DNA of 64,000 nucleotides from Bacteroidota bacterium (GTDB lineage Bacteria > Bacteroidota > Bacteroidia > Chitinophagales > Chitinophagaceae): positions 1-64,000 of the forward strand of contig JAEZDA010000086.1 of NCBI GenBank assembly GCA_023433345.1, in the 5' to 3' direction. Below are positions 1-7,191 of this stretch, piece after piece. Made by a program: the position numbers and the translations under genes. The notes under the pieces were generated by a model, which was not told where the DNA came from, made no database searches, and was given only the letters and a program-made list of their open reading frames with translations. Position 1 is the first letter of the stretch; each line of letters opens with the position of its first letter.

Positions 1-1914
1 TGCTTTCGAAATTCTGCCTGCTAATGCTTCCGAAAAAGAGTTGTTCTGCTGTTCTTCTGTTAAAACCAGGCATTTTCCGTGTCGCTTAACAGTTTCAAAA
101 ACGAGTTCCTCATCCAGCGGATAAAGCGTACGCAGATCTATTATTTCTATCTGGCCACTGAAAGATCTTGCCGCAGCTTTTGCCCAGTAAACCCCCATTC
201 CGTAGGTGATTATACAACAACTTTCACCACTTTCAACGTAATTGTTTTGAGCCCTCAATACCGCCATTCCCTTTCCTAACGGTAAGGTGTAATCGCTGGA
301 TGGTTCAGGTTGTCTCGCATCCTCAGTTCCCGGCACTTTGCTCCAATACAATCCTTTGTGTTCAAGCATCACAACCGGATTAGGATCCAAAAATGCAGCT
401 TTCATCAACCCTTTCATATCGGCCGCATTGGAAGGATAAACCACCTTTATTCCTTTTATCGTTAAGAGTGTACTTTCCACGCTGCCGCTGTGATATGGCC
501 CACCGCCCCCGTACGCGCCAATTGGTACGCGAATAAGTGTTTGCACCGGATATTTTCCGCAACTCAGGTAGCAGCTTTTTGAAATTTCTGTAACCAATTG
601 GTTAAGGGCCGGGTAGATATAGTCAGCGAATTGAACCTCAACAATAGGTTTTAGTCCCACCGCGCTCATCCCCACCGTGGATCCGATTATATAAGCTTCC
701 TGTATAGCTGTATTGAAAACACGGTGATCGCCAAACTGCTCTGCAAGTGTAGCAGCTTCACGAAATACGCCGCCAAGCCTCCGGCCTACATCCTGGCCGT
801 AAAGCAAAGCATCATCATATTCCGCCATTATCTCTCTTATTGCAAACAGTGCGGCATCAACCATCATGATCTTTTCTCTTCCCTCGGGCCGACGCTCACC
901 CTTTTCGGTGATCACCGCAGCTGGCGCGAAAACGTGTTCCGAAACTAAAGCAGGATCAGGTTCAGGAGCAGATACGGCTTTGTCGAAATCTTCCTTAACA
1001 CTGAGAATTGCCTTTTCTTCAATTTCCAGAAGAACATCTTCCGGAATGCCTTTTTTGATGAGCTTTTTTCTCAGGATCGGTCCGGGGTCACGGGTAAAAT
1101 GGTCGGCGAGTTCAGCATCTTCGCGATAAAACTCCTTTCTTACTCCACTGGTGTGATGGCCGAGCAAGGGCACCTTGGCATGAACAAGGTAGGGCCTGCG
1201 TTTGTCTCTCACCTCGTCAACAACTTTTTTCATTGTTTTTTGGCAATCGAAAAAATTACTACCGTCTACGCTTACACGCTCAATTCCTTTGAAACCCGAA
1301 ATGAAATCGTATGCATTGCAGGTTCTTGCTTCCTTCGAGGCTACGCTAATACCCCAATCGTTGTCCTGAACTAAAAAGATGATCGGTAACTTATGGAGTG
1401 CAGCGAATTGGAAAGCCTCGCTAACCTCGCCTTCTGTAACCGAAGCATCTCCCAATGAACAAACCACAACCGGCAATTTGCCGTCTTCCGTTCTCTGCAG
1501 TTTTGGAGAATTGGTTTTTTCGAGAAACTTTAATCCCTGTGCTATTCCTGTTGTTGGAATTGCCTGCATGCCTGTTGCACTGCTTTGATGAATGATGCCG
1601 GGCTTGTCTTCGCCTTTATAGTTTGGATGCCCATAATATTCCCTGCCTCCTGTAAAAATATCATTGCCCTTTGCAAGCAACTGCAGCATTAGTTGATAGG
1701 GCGAGAACCCAAGGCCGAGAAGGATGCTTTCGTCGCGGTAGTACGGACTAACGTAGTCGCATGGATGAAGTTGAAATGCCGTTGCAAGTTGTATGGCTTC
1801 GTGGCCGCGCGAGGTGCTATGTACATATTTGCATATCTGCCGGTTTGCTTCGTAGGTTTCCGCCATGGCCCTTGCGGTGCACATTAGGCTATAGGCTTTC
1901 AAATAAACTTCCAT
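1..1914 (-). CDS. Fused alpha/beta 2-oxoacid dehydrogenase E1 component (3' end cut by window)
   Basis: Reading the minus strand from the ATG at 1914 gives an open frame of 638 codons running off the window start, so the C-terminus is missing. The first half is an E1-alpha domain: it has the thiamine diphosphate motif beginning GDASVTEGE and ending in QDNDWGIS. The second half is an E1-beta transketolase-like domain (ALLYGQDVGRRLGGVF, then VPIGAYGGGGPYHSG). Such fusions decarboxylate pyruvate or branched-chain 2-oxoacids and pass the acyl group to a lipoyl E2. No E2 or E3 lies beside it; the nearest E2 in the window is sucB at 34.8 kb. The substrate cannot be told from sequence. It is separated from accC by a strong terminator, so it is transcribed on its own. 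Confidence 0.9.
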   Translation of the reverse strand, partial: MEVYLKAYSLMCTARAMAETYEANRQICKYVHSTSRGHEAIQLATAFQLHPCDYVSPYYRDESILLGLGFSPYQLMLQLLAKGNDIFTGGREYYGHPNYKGEDKPGIIHQSSATGMQAIPTTGIAQGLKFLEKTNSPKLQRTEDGKLPVVVCSLGDASVTEGEVSEAFQFAALHKLPIIFLVQDNDWGISVASKEARTCNAYDFISGFKGIERVSVDGSNFFDCQKTMKKVVDEVRDKRRPYLVHAKVPLLGHHTSGVRKEFYREDAELADHFTRDPGPILRKKLIKKGIPEDVLLEIEEKAILSVKEDFDKAVSAPEPDPALVSEHVFAPAAVITEKGERRPEGREKIMMVDAALFAIREIMAEYDDALLYGQDVGRRLGGVFREAATLAEQFGDHRVFNTAIQEAYIIGSTVGMSAVGLKPIVEVQFADYIYPALNQLVTEISKSCYLSCGKYPVQTLIRVPIGAYGGGGPYHSGSVESTLLTIKGIKVVYPSNAADMKGLMKAAFLDPNPVVMLEHKGLYWSKVPGTEDARQPEPSSDYTLPLGKGMAVLRAQNNYVESGESCCIITYGMGVYWAKAAARSFSGQIEIIDLRTLYPLDEELVFETVKRHGKCLVLTEEQQNNSFSEALAGRISKA

Positions 1915-1979
1915 GATAATAATCCCCTGATTTAAACAGCTGCAAAAATCGTTATTCTGCGTACACAGAAAATGATTAT

Positions 1980-2001
1980 AAAAAAGGCCACCGAAGTGGC
2001 C
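1980..2001 (-). terminator. Intrinsic terminator after accC
   Basis: On the minus strand the sequence forms a perfect 6-bp stem (GGCCAC/GTGGCC) closed by a TTCG tetraloop and followed by six T. It lies 5 bases past the accC stop codon and ends the efp-accB-accC direction of transcription before the E1 gene. Confidence 0.85.
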
Positions 2002-2006
2002 CCGAT

Positions 2007-3344
2007 TTATTCCATTTTAAATGTTTCCAGGAACTTGGTGGTGAAATTCCCGCTCCTGAAATTTTCATCACGCATAAGCTGCTGGTGAAAAGGAATGGTG
2101 GTTTTTACACCTTCAATAACATATTCACTAAGGGCCCTGCTCATAGTATTGATGGCTTCATCGCGGGTTTGAGCTACCGCAATAAGTTTTCCTATCATGC
2201 TGTCATAATAGGGCGGAATTACATATCCGGCGTAAACGTGGCTGTCAACCCGAACTCCATGGCCTCCCGGCTGGTGAAGCACGGTGATTCTTCCTGGCGA
2301 GGGGCGGAAGTCGTTATATGGATCTTCAGCATTGATCCTGCATTCTATCGCGTGCATTTGAGGAAAGTATTCTTTACCCACGATCTTTTCGCCCATCGCT
2401 ATCTTGATCTGTTCTTTAATAAGATCGTAGTTGATCACTTCTTCTGTAACACAATGTTCAACCTGAATTCGGGTGTTCATTTCCATAAAATAAAAGTTCC
2501 GGTGTTTGTCTACCAGAAACTCTATCGTGCCCACGCTTTCATAGTTGATAGCCTGCGCCGCCTTAATTGCTGCTTCACCCATGCGTTTTCGAAGATCGTC
2601 GGTCATAAATGGGGAAGGGGCTTCTTCAACAAGCTTCTGATGTCTCCGCTGAATAGAACAGTCTCTTTCACTCAGGTGGCATGCATTACCATATTGGTCG
2701 CCGGCAATTTGTATTTCAATATGACGTGGTTCTTCCACGAATTTCTCCATGTATATACCGTCGTTCTTAAATGCTGCTGCAGCCTCGGTACGCGCGGTAT
2801 CAAAAGCCTTTTCGATCTCACTTTCTTCCCATACTACCCGCATGCCCTTACCACCACCGCCTGCGGTTGCTTTTAAAATAACAGGATATCCGATCTCTTT
2901 AGCAGCTGCGCGGGCATGGTCTGCATCACGTAATAATCCCTCCACACCCGGTACGACCGGCACGCCGGCCTTTATCATTGTTTCTTTTGCGGTGATCTTG
3001 TCACCCATGGAATTGATCATCTCGGGTGTCGGACCGATGAACTTGATATTATGATCGGCGCAAACCTTGGCGAATTTTGCGTTTTCCGCAAGAAATCCGT
3101 ACCCTGGGTGGATCGCATCTGCGTTTGTTATTTCCGCAGCCGCCATAATATGGGCCATGTTCAGGTAACTGTCTACACTGGCGGGTTTCCCGATGCAAAC
3201 TGCTTCATCTGCGAATTTCACATGAAGGCTGTCTTTATCGGCTGTGGAATAAACGGCAACCGTTTTAATTCCCATTTCCCTGCAAGTACGTAATACCCTC
3301 AGGGCTATTTCTCCCCGGTTGGCGATCAATATTTTTTTGAACAT
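2007..3344 (-). CDS. accC: Acetyl-CoA carboxylase, biotin carboxylase subunit
   Basis: A full-length 445-residue biotin carboxylase, which carboxylates biotin on the carrier protein AccB using ATP and bicarbonate, the first step of fatty-acid synthesis. The N-terminal [18 protein letters not shown], the glycine-rich ATP loop [14 protein letters not shown], and [14 protein letters not shown] with its conserved E, N and R are all present. The ATG at 3344 places this N-terminus exactly. It follows accB with a 67-base gap, the usual accB-accC order, and is closed by a terminator directly after the stop. Confidence 0.97.
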   Translation of the reverse strand: MFKKILIANRGEIALRVLRTCREMGIKTVAVYSTADKDSLHVKFADEAVCIGKPASVDSYLNMAHIMAAAEITNADAIHPGYGFLAENAKFAKVCADHNIKFIGPTPEMINSMGDKITAKETMIKAGVPVVPGVEGLLRDADHARAAAKEIGYPVILKATAGGGGKGMRVVWEESEIEKAFDTARTEAAAAFKNDGIYMEKFVEEPRHIEIQIAGDQYGNACHLSERDCSIQRRHQKLVEEAPSPFMTDDLRKRMGEAAIKAAQAINYESVGTIEFLVDKHRNFYFMEMNTRIQVEHCVTEEVINYDLIKEQIKIAMGEKIVGKEYFPQMHAIECRINAEDPYNDFRPSPGRITVLHQPGGHGVRVDSHVYAGYVIPPYYDSMIGKLIAVAQTRDEAINTMSRALSEYVIEGVKTTIPFHQQLMRDENFRSGNFTTKFLETFKME

Positions 3345-3411
3345 GTAGTTAGTTTGATATTTTTCAAAGCCTTAACCCGGAGGAAAAAAACTTTGATATC
3401 CTTTTGGAGAA

Positions 3412-3900
3412 TTAGTTTGGTTCTACGAGGAAGAGTGGCTGATCATATTCCACAGGGCTTGCATCTTCTACAAGCACCTTTACTATGGTTCCTTTAACCT
3501 CGCTTTCAATTTCGTTGAAGAGCTTCATTGCCTCGATTATACACACAACCTTTCCGGGAGATACCTCATCGCCCACATTTACAAAAAGTGGTTTACCGGG
3601 ACCAGCCTGGCGATAGAAAGTGCCGATCATCGGGCTCTTAATTGTGAGAAGATTGTCTGTAGCTGATTTTGCCGCGGGAGCATCCTTTTTCTGACTTTCC
3701 TGTGGGGCAGTTGCCGGCGCAGCGACTGGTGCAGGTGCCTGAACCGGGTTTTGAACAGGTTGAGCGGATGCAACTATATGTTGTGCCGGATCTTTTTTCT
3801 GCTTGATGGTGATCTTTCGTCCGTCTTCCTCGATGGTTATTTCGCCGATAGAGGTTTTATTGATCAGTTTCACCAGTTCCTGGATCTGTTTTATGTCCAT
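3412..3900 (-). CDS. accB: Acetyl-CoA carboxylase, biotin carboxyl carrier protein
   Basis: A 162-residue biotin carboxyl carrier protein. Residues 1-40 form the N-terminal domain, residues about 43-80 are an Ala/Pro/Gln-rich flexible linker, and the biotinyl domain fills the C-terminus. The biotin-accepting lysine is K126 within IIEAMKLFNEI. It carries the biotin that AccC carboxylates. It sits directly upstream of accC and downstream of efp, a neighbour order seen in many bacteria, but a terminator separates it from efp, so accB-accC probably has its own promoter in the 194-base gap. Confidence 0.96.
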   Translation of the reverse strand: MDIKQIQELVKLINKTSIGEITIEEDGRKITIKQKKDPAQHIVASAQPVQNPVQAPAPVAAPATAPQESQKKDAPAAKSATDNLLTIKSPMIGTFYRQAGPGKPLFVNVGDEVSPGKVVCIIEAMKLFNEIESEVKGTIVKVLVEDASPVEYDQPLFLVEPN

Positions 3901-4055
3901 TTTTTCAGTTTGAATTGAGTGGATATTTGCGGGGAGCTAAGATAGGGAATGAAATTTCCCCCGCAAGCAGTTGGGTGAAATTTATGCCGAAAAAGACTCG
4001 ATTTTGGTCGATTTCAGCCCGTTTTTGATAAAAAACCGCTCAAAATCACCCTTTT

Positions 4056-4083
4056 TAAAAAAAGGCCGGAAAAATTCCGGCCT
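4056..4083 (-). terminator. Intrinsic terminator after efp
   Basis: Minus-strand hairpin with a perfect 9-bp stem (4063-4071 paired with 4075-4083, sequence AGGCCGGAA on the plus strand) followed by a run of seven T. It begins 12 bases past the efp stop, so efp and accB are separate transcription units. Confidence 0.85.
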
Positions 4084-4094
4084 CTATTTTAATA

Positions 4095-4661
4095 TTATTC
4101 TTTAACCCTTTCAAGGTAATCTCCGGTTTTGGTATTGATCCGGATAAGTTCACCCTCGTTAACAAACAGGGGTACGTTTACGGTAGCACCTGTTTCCACG
4201 GTAGCGGGTTTCAGGGTTCTGGTGGCAGTGTCGCCCTTCATGCCTGGTTCACTGTATGTAACGAGAAGTACAATTTTATCGGGCAGTTCAACACCCATAG
4301 GCTGGTCGGTTTCGCCGTTGATAAGAACTGACACTTCCTGACCGTCTTTTAAGAATTTTGGCGCGTCAACCATTTCTTCAGGAACGGTGATCTGTTCGAA
4401 GGTTTCAGTGTCCATGAAGCTGTAACCGGTGTCGTCTTTATATAAAAACTGGTAGGGTTTTTTTTCCACTCTTACCGGGAATATCGTTTCGCCGCTGTTC
4501 CAGGTCACTTCAATTGTTCTTGCGTTGTCAACGCCTTTCATTTTAGCCCAAACCTTTGCTGCAGCACGTGCTGTTTTATTTTGGCCAAACTCTACTACAG
4601 AATAGAGAGAACCATCAACTTTAATAATTAAACCGGTACGGATGTCCGCTGTTGTTGCCAT
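4095..4661 (-). CDS. efp: Elongation factor P
   Basis: A 188-residue protein of normal EF-P length with three recognisable parts: an N-terminal KOW-like domain (ADIRTGLIIKVDGSLYSVVEF), a middle OB domain, and a C-terminal OB domain ending in LIRINTKTGDYLERVKE. EF-P binds ribosomes stalled at polyproline and promotes peptide bond formation. The loop that usually carries the modified residue (consensus PGKGxA or PGRGxA) reads GQNKTARAAAK here, so the tip differs from the well-studied lysine- or arginine-modified types. No epmA, epmB or earP modification gene is nearby. Length and both OB domains make the family call firm; the activation chemistry is unknown. Confidence 0.93.
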   Translation of the reverse strand: MATTADIRTGLIIKVDGSLYSVVEFGQNKTARAAAKVWAKMKGVDNARTIEVTWNSGETIFPVRVEKKPYQFLYKDDTGYSFMDTETFEQITVPEEMVDAPKFLKDGQEVSVLINGETDQPMGVELPDKIVLLVTYSEPGMKGDTATRTLKPATVETGATVNVPLFVNEGELIRINTKTGDYLERVKE

Positions 4662-4740
4662 ATATTATTTTTTGGAGCTGCGAAATTACATAAATATGGT
4701 TGTATTCTTTGGGAATTTTGAGCGGGTTTTGGGTAGGGGG

Positions 4741-4835
4741 TTATGGGTTGTGAGTTGTGGGTTATGGGTTGTGGGTTGTGGGTTGTGAGTAATGAATTGT
4801 GAGTGATGGGTTGTGAGTGATGGGGCGTGAGTGGT
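4741..4835. repeat. Degenerate heptamer tandem repeat
   Basis: About 13 consecutive copies of a 7-base unit alternating GGGTTGT, GGGTTAT and GAGTTGT/GAGTGAT, decaying towards the right end. The strand is strongly G/T-biased and carries no open frame of note. It is the first block of a 430-base repeat mosaic in the efp-mdh gap. Confidence 0.8.
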
Positions 4836-4902
4836 AAATGGTAAATTATTTGGTCGTGGGGCGGCAGTTGTAATTGGTTAAATTGATTAATGGGTCGGGT
4901 AA

Positions 4903-4962
4903 AATCGTAATTCGTAAAATCGTAATTCGTAAATCGTAATTCGTAGATCGTACATCGTAAAT
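4903..4962. repeat. Second simple repeat, unit TCGTAAT/TCGTAAA
   Basis: A run of the words ATCGTAATTCGTAA, repeated with small changes. A further copy of the same repeat recurs at 5146-5168, on the other side of the palindromic element and directly against the putative mdh promoter. The unit length is again seven bases. Confidence 0.75.
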
Positions 4963-4963
4963 C

Positions 4964-5076
4964 AGCCTTGCGGCCTGCGTTAGGGATGGCAGCGGATATC
5001 CTTTTTGCATCGCAAAAAGATTGCAGCGGACAGCCCGACCCCGTCCACGCGGTCGCGTGCGTCGGGGGAACGCCCT
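4964..5076. repeat. REP-like palindromic intergenic element
   Basis: A GC-richer block than its surroundings with two clear stem-loops: an 8-bp perfect stem (5001-5008 with 5012-5019, CTTTTTGC) and a compound stem with CACGCG/CGCGTG (5046-5051 with 5054-5059) inside CCCCG/CGGGG (5039-5043 with 5063-5067). Two related words, GCAGCGGATA and GCAGCGGACA, flank the first stem as direct repeats. No open frame is present. This architecture fits a dispersed repetitive extragenic palindrome; genome copy number cannot be seen from this window. Confidence 0.6.
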
Positions 5077-5177
5077 AAATGGCAGTTTGTAGTTAGAAGT
5101 TGGTAGTTCCTATTTGGTCAATGCCTGAATCGCGAAGTGGGGTAGGTAAATCGTAATTCGTAAATCGATTATCTCAT

Positions 5178-5185
5178 TACCTTTG
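5178..5185 (+). promoter_or_regulatory. Putative mdh promoter, -7 box
   Basis: TACCTTTG matches the Bacteroidota -7 consensus TAnnTTTG exactly and lies 35 bases before the mdh start codon. The expected -33 region is occupied by the TCGTAAT repeat and holds no clear TTTG, so the upstream half of the promoter is not evident. Confidence 0.5.
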
Positions 5186-5220
5186 CGCATCTTTTTATTC
5201 AGCAAAAACAAATAATAATT

Positions 5221-6156
5221 ATGAAAGTTACTGTTGTTGGAGCAGGGGCTGTGGGCGCTACCTGTGCGGATAATATCGCGCGTAAAGAATTGTGTGACGA
5301 ACTCGTGTTGGTAGATATAAAGGAAGGGGTTGCAGAAGGAAAGGCGATGGATCTTATGCAAACTGCAGAGATAGAAGGTTTTGATACAAAGATCGTTGGA
5401 AGTACAAATGATTATTCGAAAACAGCGGGTAGTCATGTTGCCGTGATCACGTCAGGAATTCCCCGTAAGCCGGGGATGACACGTGAAGAGCTAATCGGTA
5501 TCAATGCAGGAATTGTAAAATCAGTAACGCAAAATATTTTGAAGTATTCACCTGAAGCGATCATTATTGTGATCAGCAACCCGATGGATACCATGACCTA
5601 CCTCGCGTTGAAATCGAGCGGATTGCCAAAGCACCGCATCATCGGAATGGGTGGGATATTAGACAGCAGCCGTTTCCGTTTCTTTCTCAGCCAGGCGATG
5701 AATTGTTCTCCGAACGATCTGCAGGCAACTGTCGTGGGCGGTCACGGAGATACGACGATGATCCCGCTTACAAGGCTTGCTACTTATTGTGGCACACCGG
5801 CAGCAAATTATCTTGATGCGGAAAGCCTGAAAAAGGTAGCGGCCGATACGATGGTTGGCGGAGCAACTCTTACCGGTTTGCTTGGAACCTCAGCATGGTA
5901 TGCGCCTGGTGCAGCAGGAGCGGCCCTGGTGGAATCTATTGTAAGGGATGAGAAAAAGATGATGCCCTGCTGTGTATACCTGGAAGGAGAGTATGGCCAG
6001 GAGGATATTTGCATCGGGGTTCCCGTAATTGTAGGAAAGAATGGCTGGGAGCGAATCGTGGATTATAAATTGAATGAGGAAGAAATGGCGGCATTTGCAA
6101 AGAGCGCGGATGCGGTGCGTTCTATGAATAGTGTATTGTCTACATTAACGGTTTAA
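5221..6156 (+). CDS. mdh: Malate dehydrogenase (LDH-like type)
   Basis: A 311-residue NAD-dependent malate dehydrogenase that interconverts malate and oxaloacetate in the TCA cycle. The Rossmann fold starts at KVTVVGAGAVGATC, and D32 after the second strand indicates preference for NAD. Substrate-binding arginines R82 and R88 lie in PRKPGMTRE, where arginine rather than glutamine at position 82 favours malate over lactate. The catalytic pair is D148/R151 and H175 (VVGGHGDT). The gene stands alone behind the repeat mosaic and is followed 29 bases later by a lipoprotein gene on the same strand. Confidence 0.95.
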   Translation: MKVTVVGAGAVGATCADNIARKELCDELVLVDIKEGVAEGKAMDLMQTAEIEGFDTKIVGSTNDYSKTAGSHVAVITSGIPRKPGMTREELIGINAGIVKSVTQNILKYSPEAIIIVISNPMDTMTYLALKSSGLPKHRIIGMGGILDSSRFRFFLSQAMNCSPNDLQATVVGGHGDTTMIPLTRLATYCGTPAANYLDAESLKKVAADTMVGGATLTGLLGTSAWYAPGAAGAALVESIVRDEKKMMPCCVYLEGEYGQEDICIGVPVIVGKNGWERIVDYKLNEEEMAAFAKSADAVRSMNSVLSTLTV

Positions 6157-6185
6157 TTATATTTACTGCCGTTTAATAAAATTAT

Positions 6186-7076
6186 ATGAAAAAAATACTT
6201 TCGGGTTTTGCCCTGGTTTTGATGACCCTAACGCTGCTGGTAGGATGTGAGAAGGAGTACTCACAGGAAACCGGCGGGCAGTTCGGTGGCGCCCAGGGTT
6301 CATTCCGCGCGCAGATCGATGGGGAACAGTGGATCGCTACCCAGGTAAAATCTGCCTCAAGGCAGAACGGTGTGATCTTATTGGTGGGAAGCTCAGGGGA
6401 TGGACAATCTATCACTTTGAGGGTTGTAGACTCAGGGGTTCACAATTACCAATTGCAGAACACGTCTGACAACAGGGGTTTTTATATGGACAGCACGATC
6501 GTTCCCCTGGCTGAATTCGGAACTGATCAGTGGTTAACGGACAGTACCTATGGCAACATAAACATCACCGCTATTGACACTATCCGTAAAACCATCAGCG
6601 GTAATTTCCAGATGAAAGTGTTTCGCCAACTGGACGGGTTGAAACGCACCATCACTAATGGTGAGTTTACCAATATTTCTTATGGCCCGCCTGCCACTAA
6701 CCCTCCGCCTGCTGGTGCAGATACGTTTAAGGTAAAGGTGAACAATGTGGATTTTGTCTCTTCAAATGTGATGGCAATGTCTGCCATGGGCTCGCTCCTG
6801 ATAAATGCCACAAGCAACGCGGGAGAATCTGTCGGGCTTACTTTTTCCGAAACCATCACTCCCGGTACTTACCAGATTGATATGATATCTGCGCAGGGAA
6901 CTTACAGTTCGGGATCAACTATTGCAATGGCGGAAAGTGGTACGCTTACAATTCTTGAGCATAATACTTCTACAAACAGGATAAGGGGAAACTTTAGTTT
7001 TGTTGCAGATGATGTTATGACACCCTTGCCGGTTCCGTATCAGTTAACGGAAGGGTATTTTGCATTGAGTTATTAA
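6186..7076 (+). CDS. Lipoprotein with two repeated beta-rich domains (DUF6252-like)
   Basis: A 296-residue protein with a lipoprotein signal peptide: Lys-rich start, hydrophobic core and lipobox LLVGC with the lipidated cysteine at position 21. After it come two similar modules, one from about residue 38 (SFRAQIDGEQWIATQV) and one from about residue 180 (DTFKVKVNNVDFVSSNV). Each begins with an F-x-x-x-[IV]-[DN] strand and later has an N/T-Y-Q-[IL] strand after a proline or glycine turn. This layout resembles the DUF6252 family of Bacteroidota surface lipoproteins, whose function is unknown. An intrinsic terminator follows. The family assignment is from memory of the pattern and should be treated as moderate. 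Confidence 0.7.
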   Translation: MKKILSGFALVLMTLTLLVGCEKEYSQETGGQFGGAQGSFRAQIDGEQWIATQVKSASRQNGVILLVGSSGDGQSITLRVVDSGVHNYQLQNTSDNRGFYMDSTIVPLAEFGTDQWLTDSTYGNINITAIDTIRKTISGNFQMKVFRQLDGLKRTITNGEFTNISYGPPATNPPPAGADTFKVKVNNVDFVSSNVMAMSAMGSLLINATSNAGESVGLTFSETITPGTYQIDMISAQGTYSSGSTIAMAESGTLTILEHNTSTNRIRGNFSFVADDVMTPLPVPYQLTEGYFALSY

Positions 7077-7102
7077 TATTGTTTCTCTTTTAACAATATA
7101 CG

Positions 7103-7127
7103 GCCTGCAGAGATGCAGGCTTTTTTT
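7103..7127 (+). terminator. Intrinsic terminator after the lipoprotein gene
   Basis: Perfect 7-bp stem GCCTGCA/TGCAGGC with a GAGA loop, followed by seven T. It closes the mdh-lipoprotein direction 26 bases past the stop codon. Confidence 0.9.
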
Positions 7128-7191
7128 ATTGATTATAACCCGGTATTTTAAAAAGGTTTAAATTAGTATTCTCTTATCTAAATCTTTGGGC

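Noticed and set aside
2085..2876. 263-codon open frame on the plus strand, antisense to accC
   Set aside because: It lies wholly inside the well-supported accC gene and its translation (Phe/His/Cys-rich) has no family character; it is an artefact of codon bias.
4700..5220. CRISPR array in the repeat mosaic
   Set aside because: The repeats are short, contiguous seven-base units without spacers of regular length, and no cas gene is present.
7186..7191. TTG start two codons upstream of the leucine-rich protein
   Set aside because: The ATG at 7192 gives a normal signal peptide; the TTG adds only two residues without benefit.
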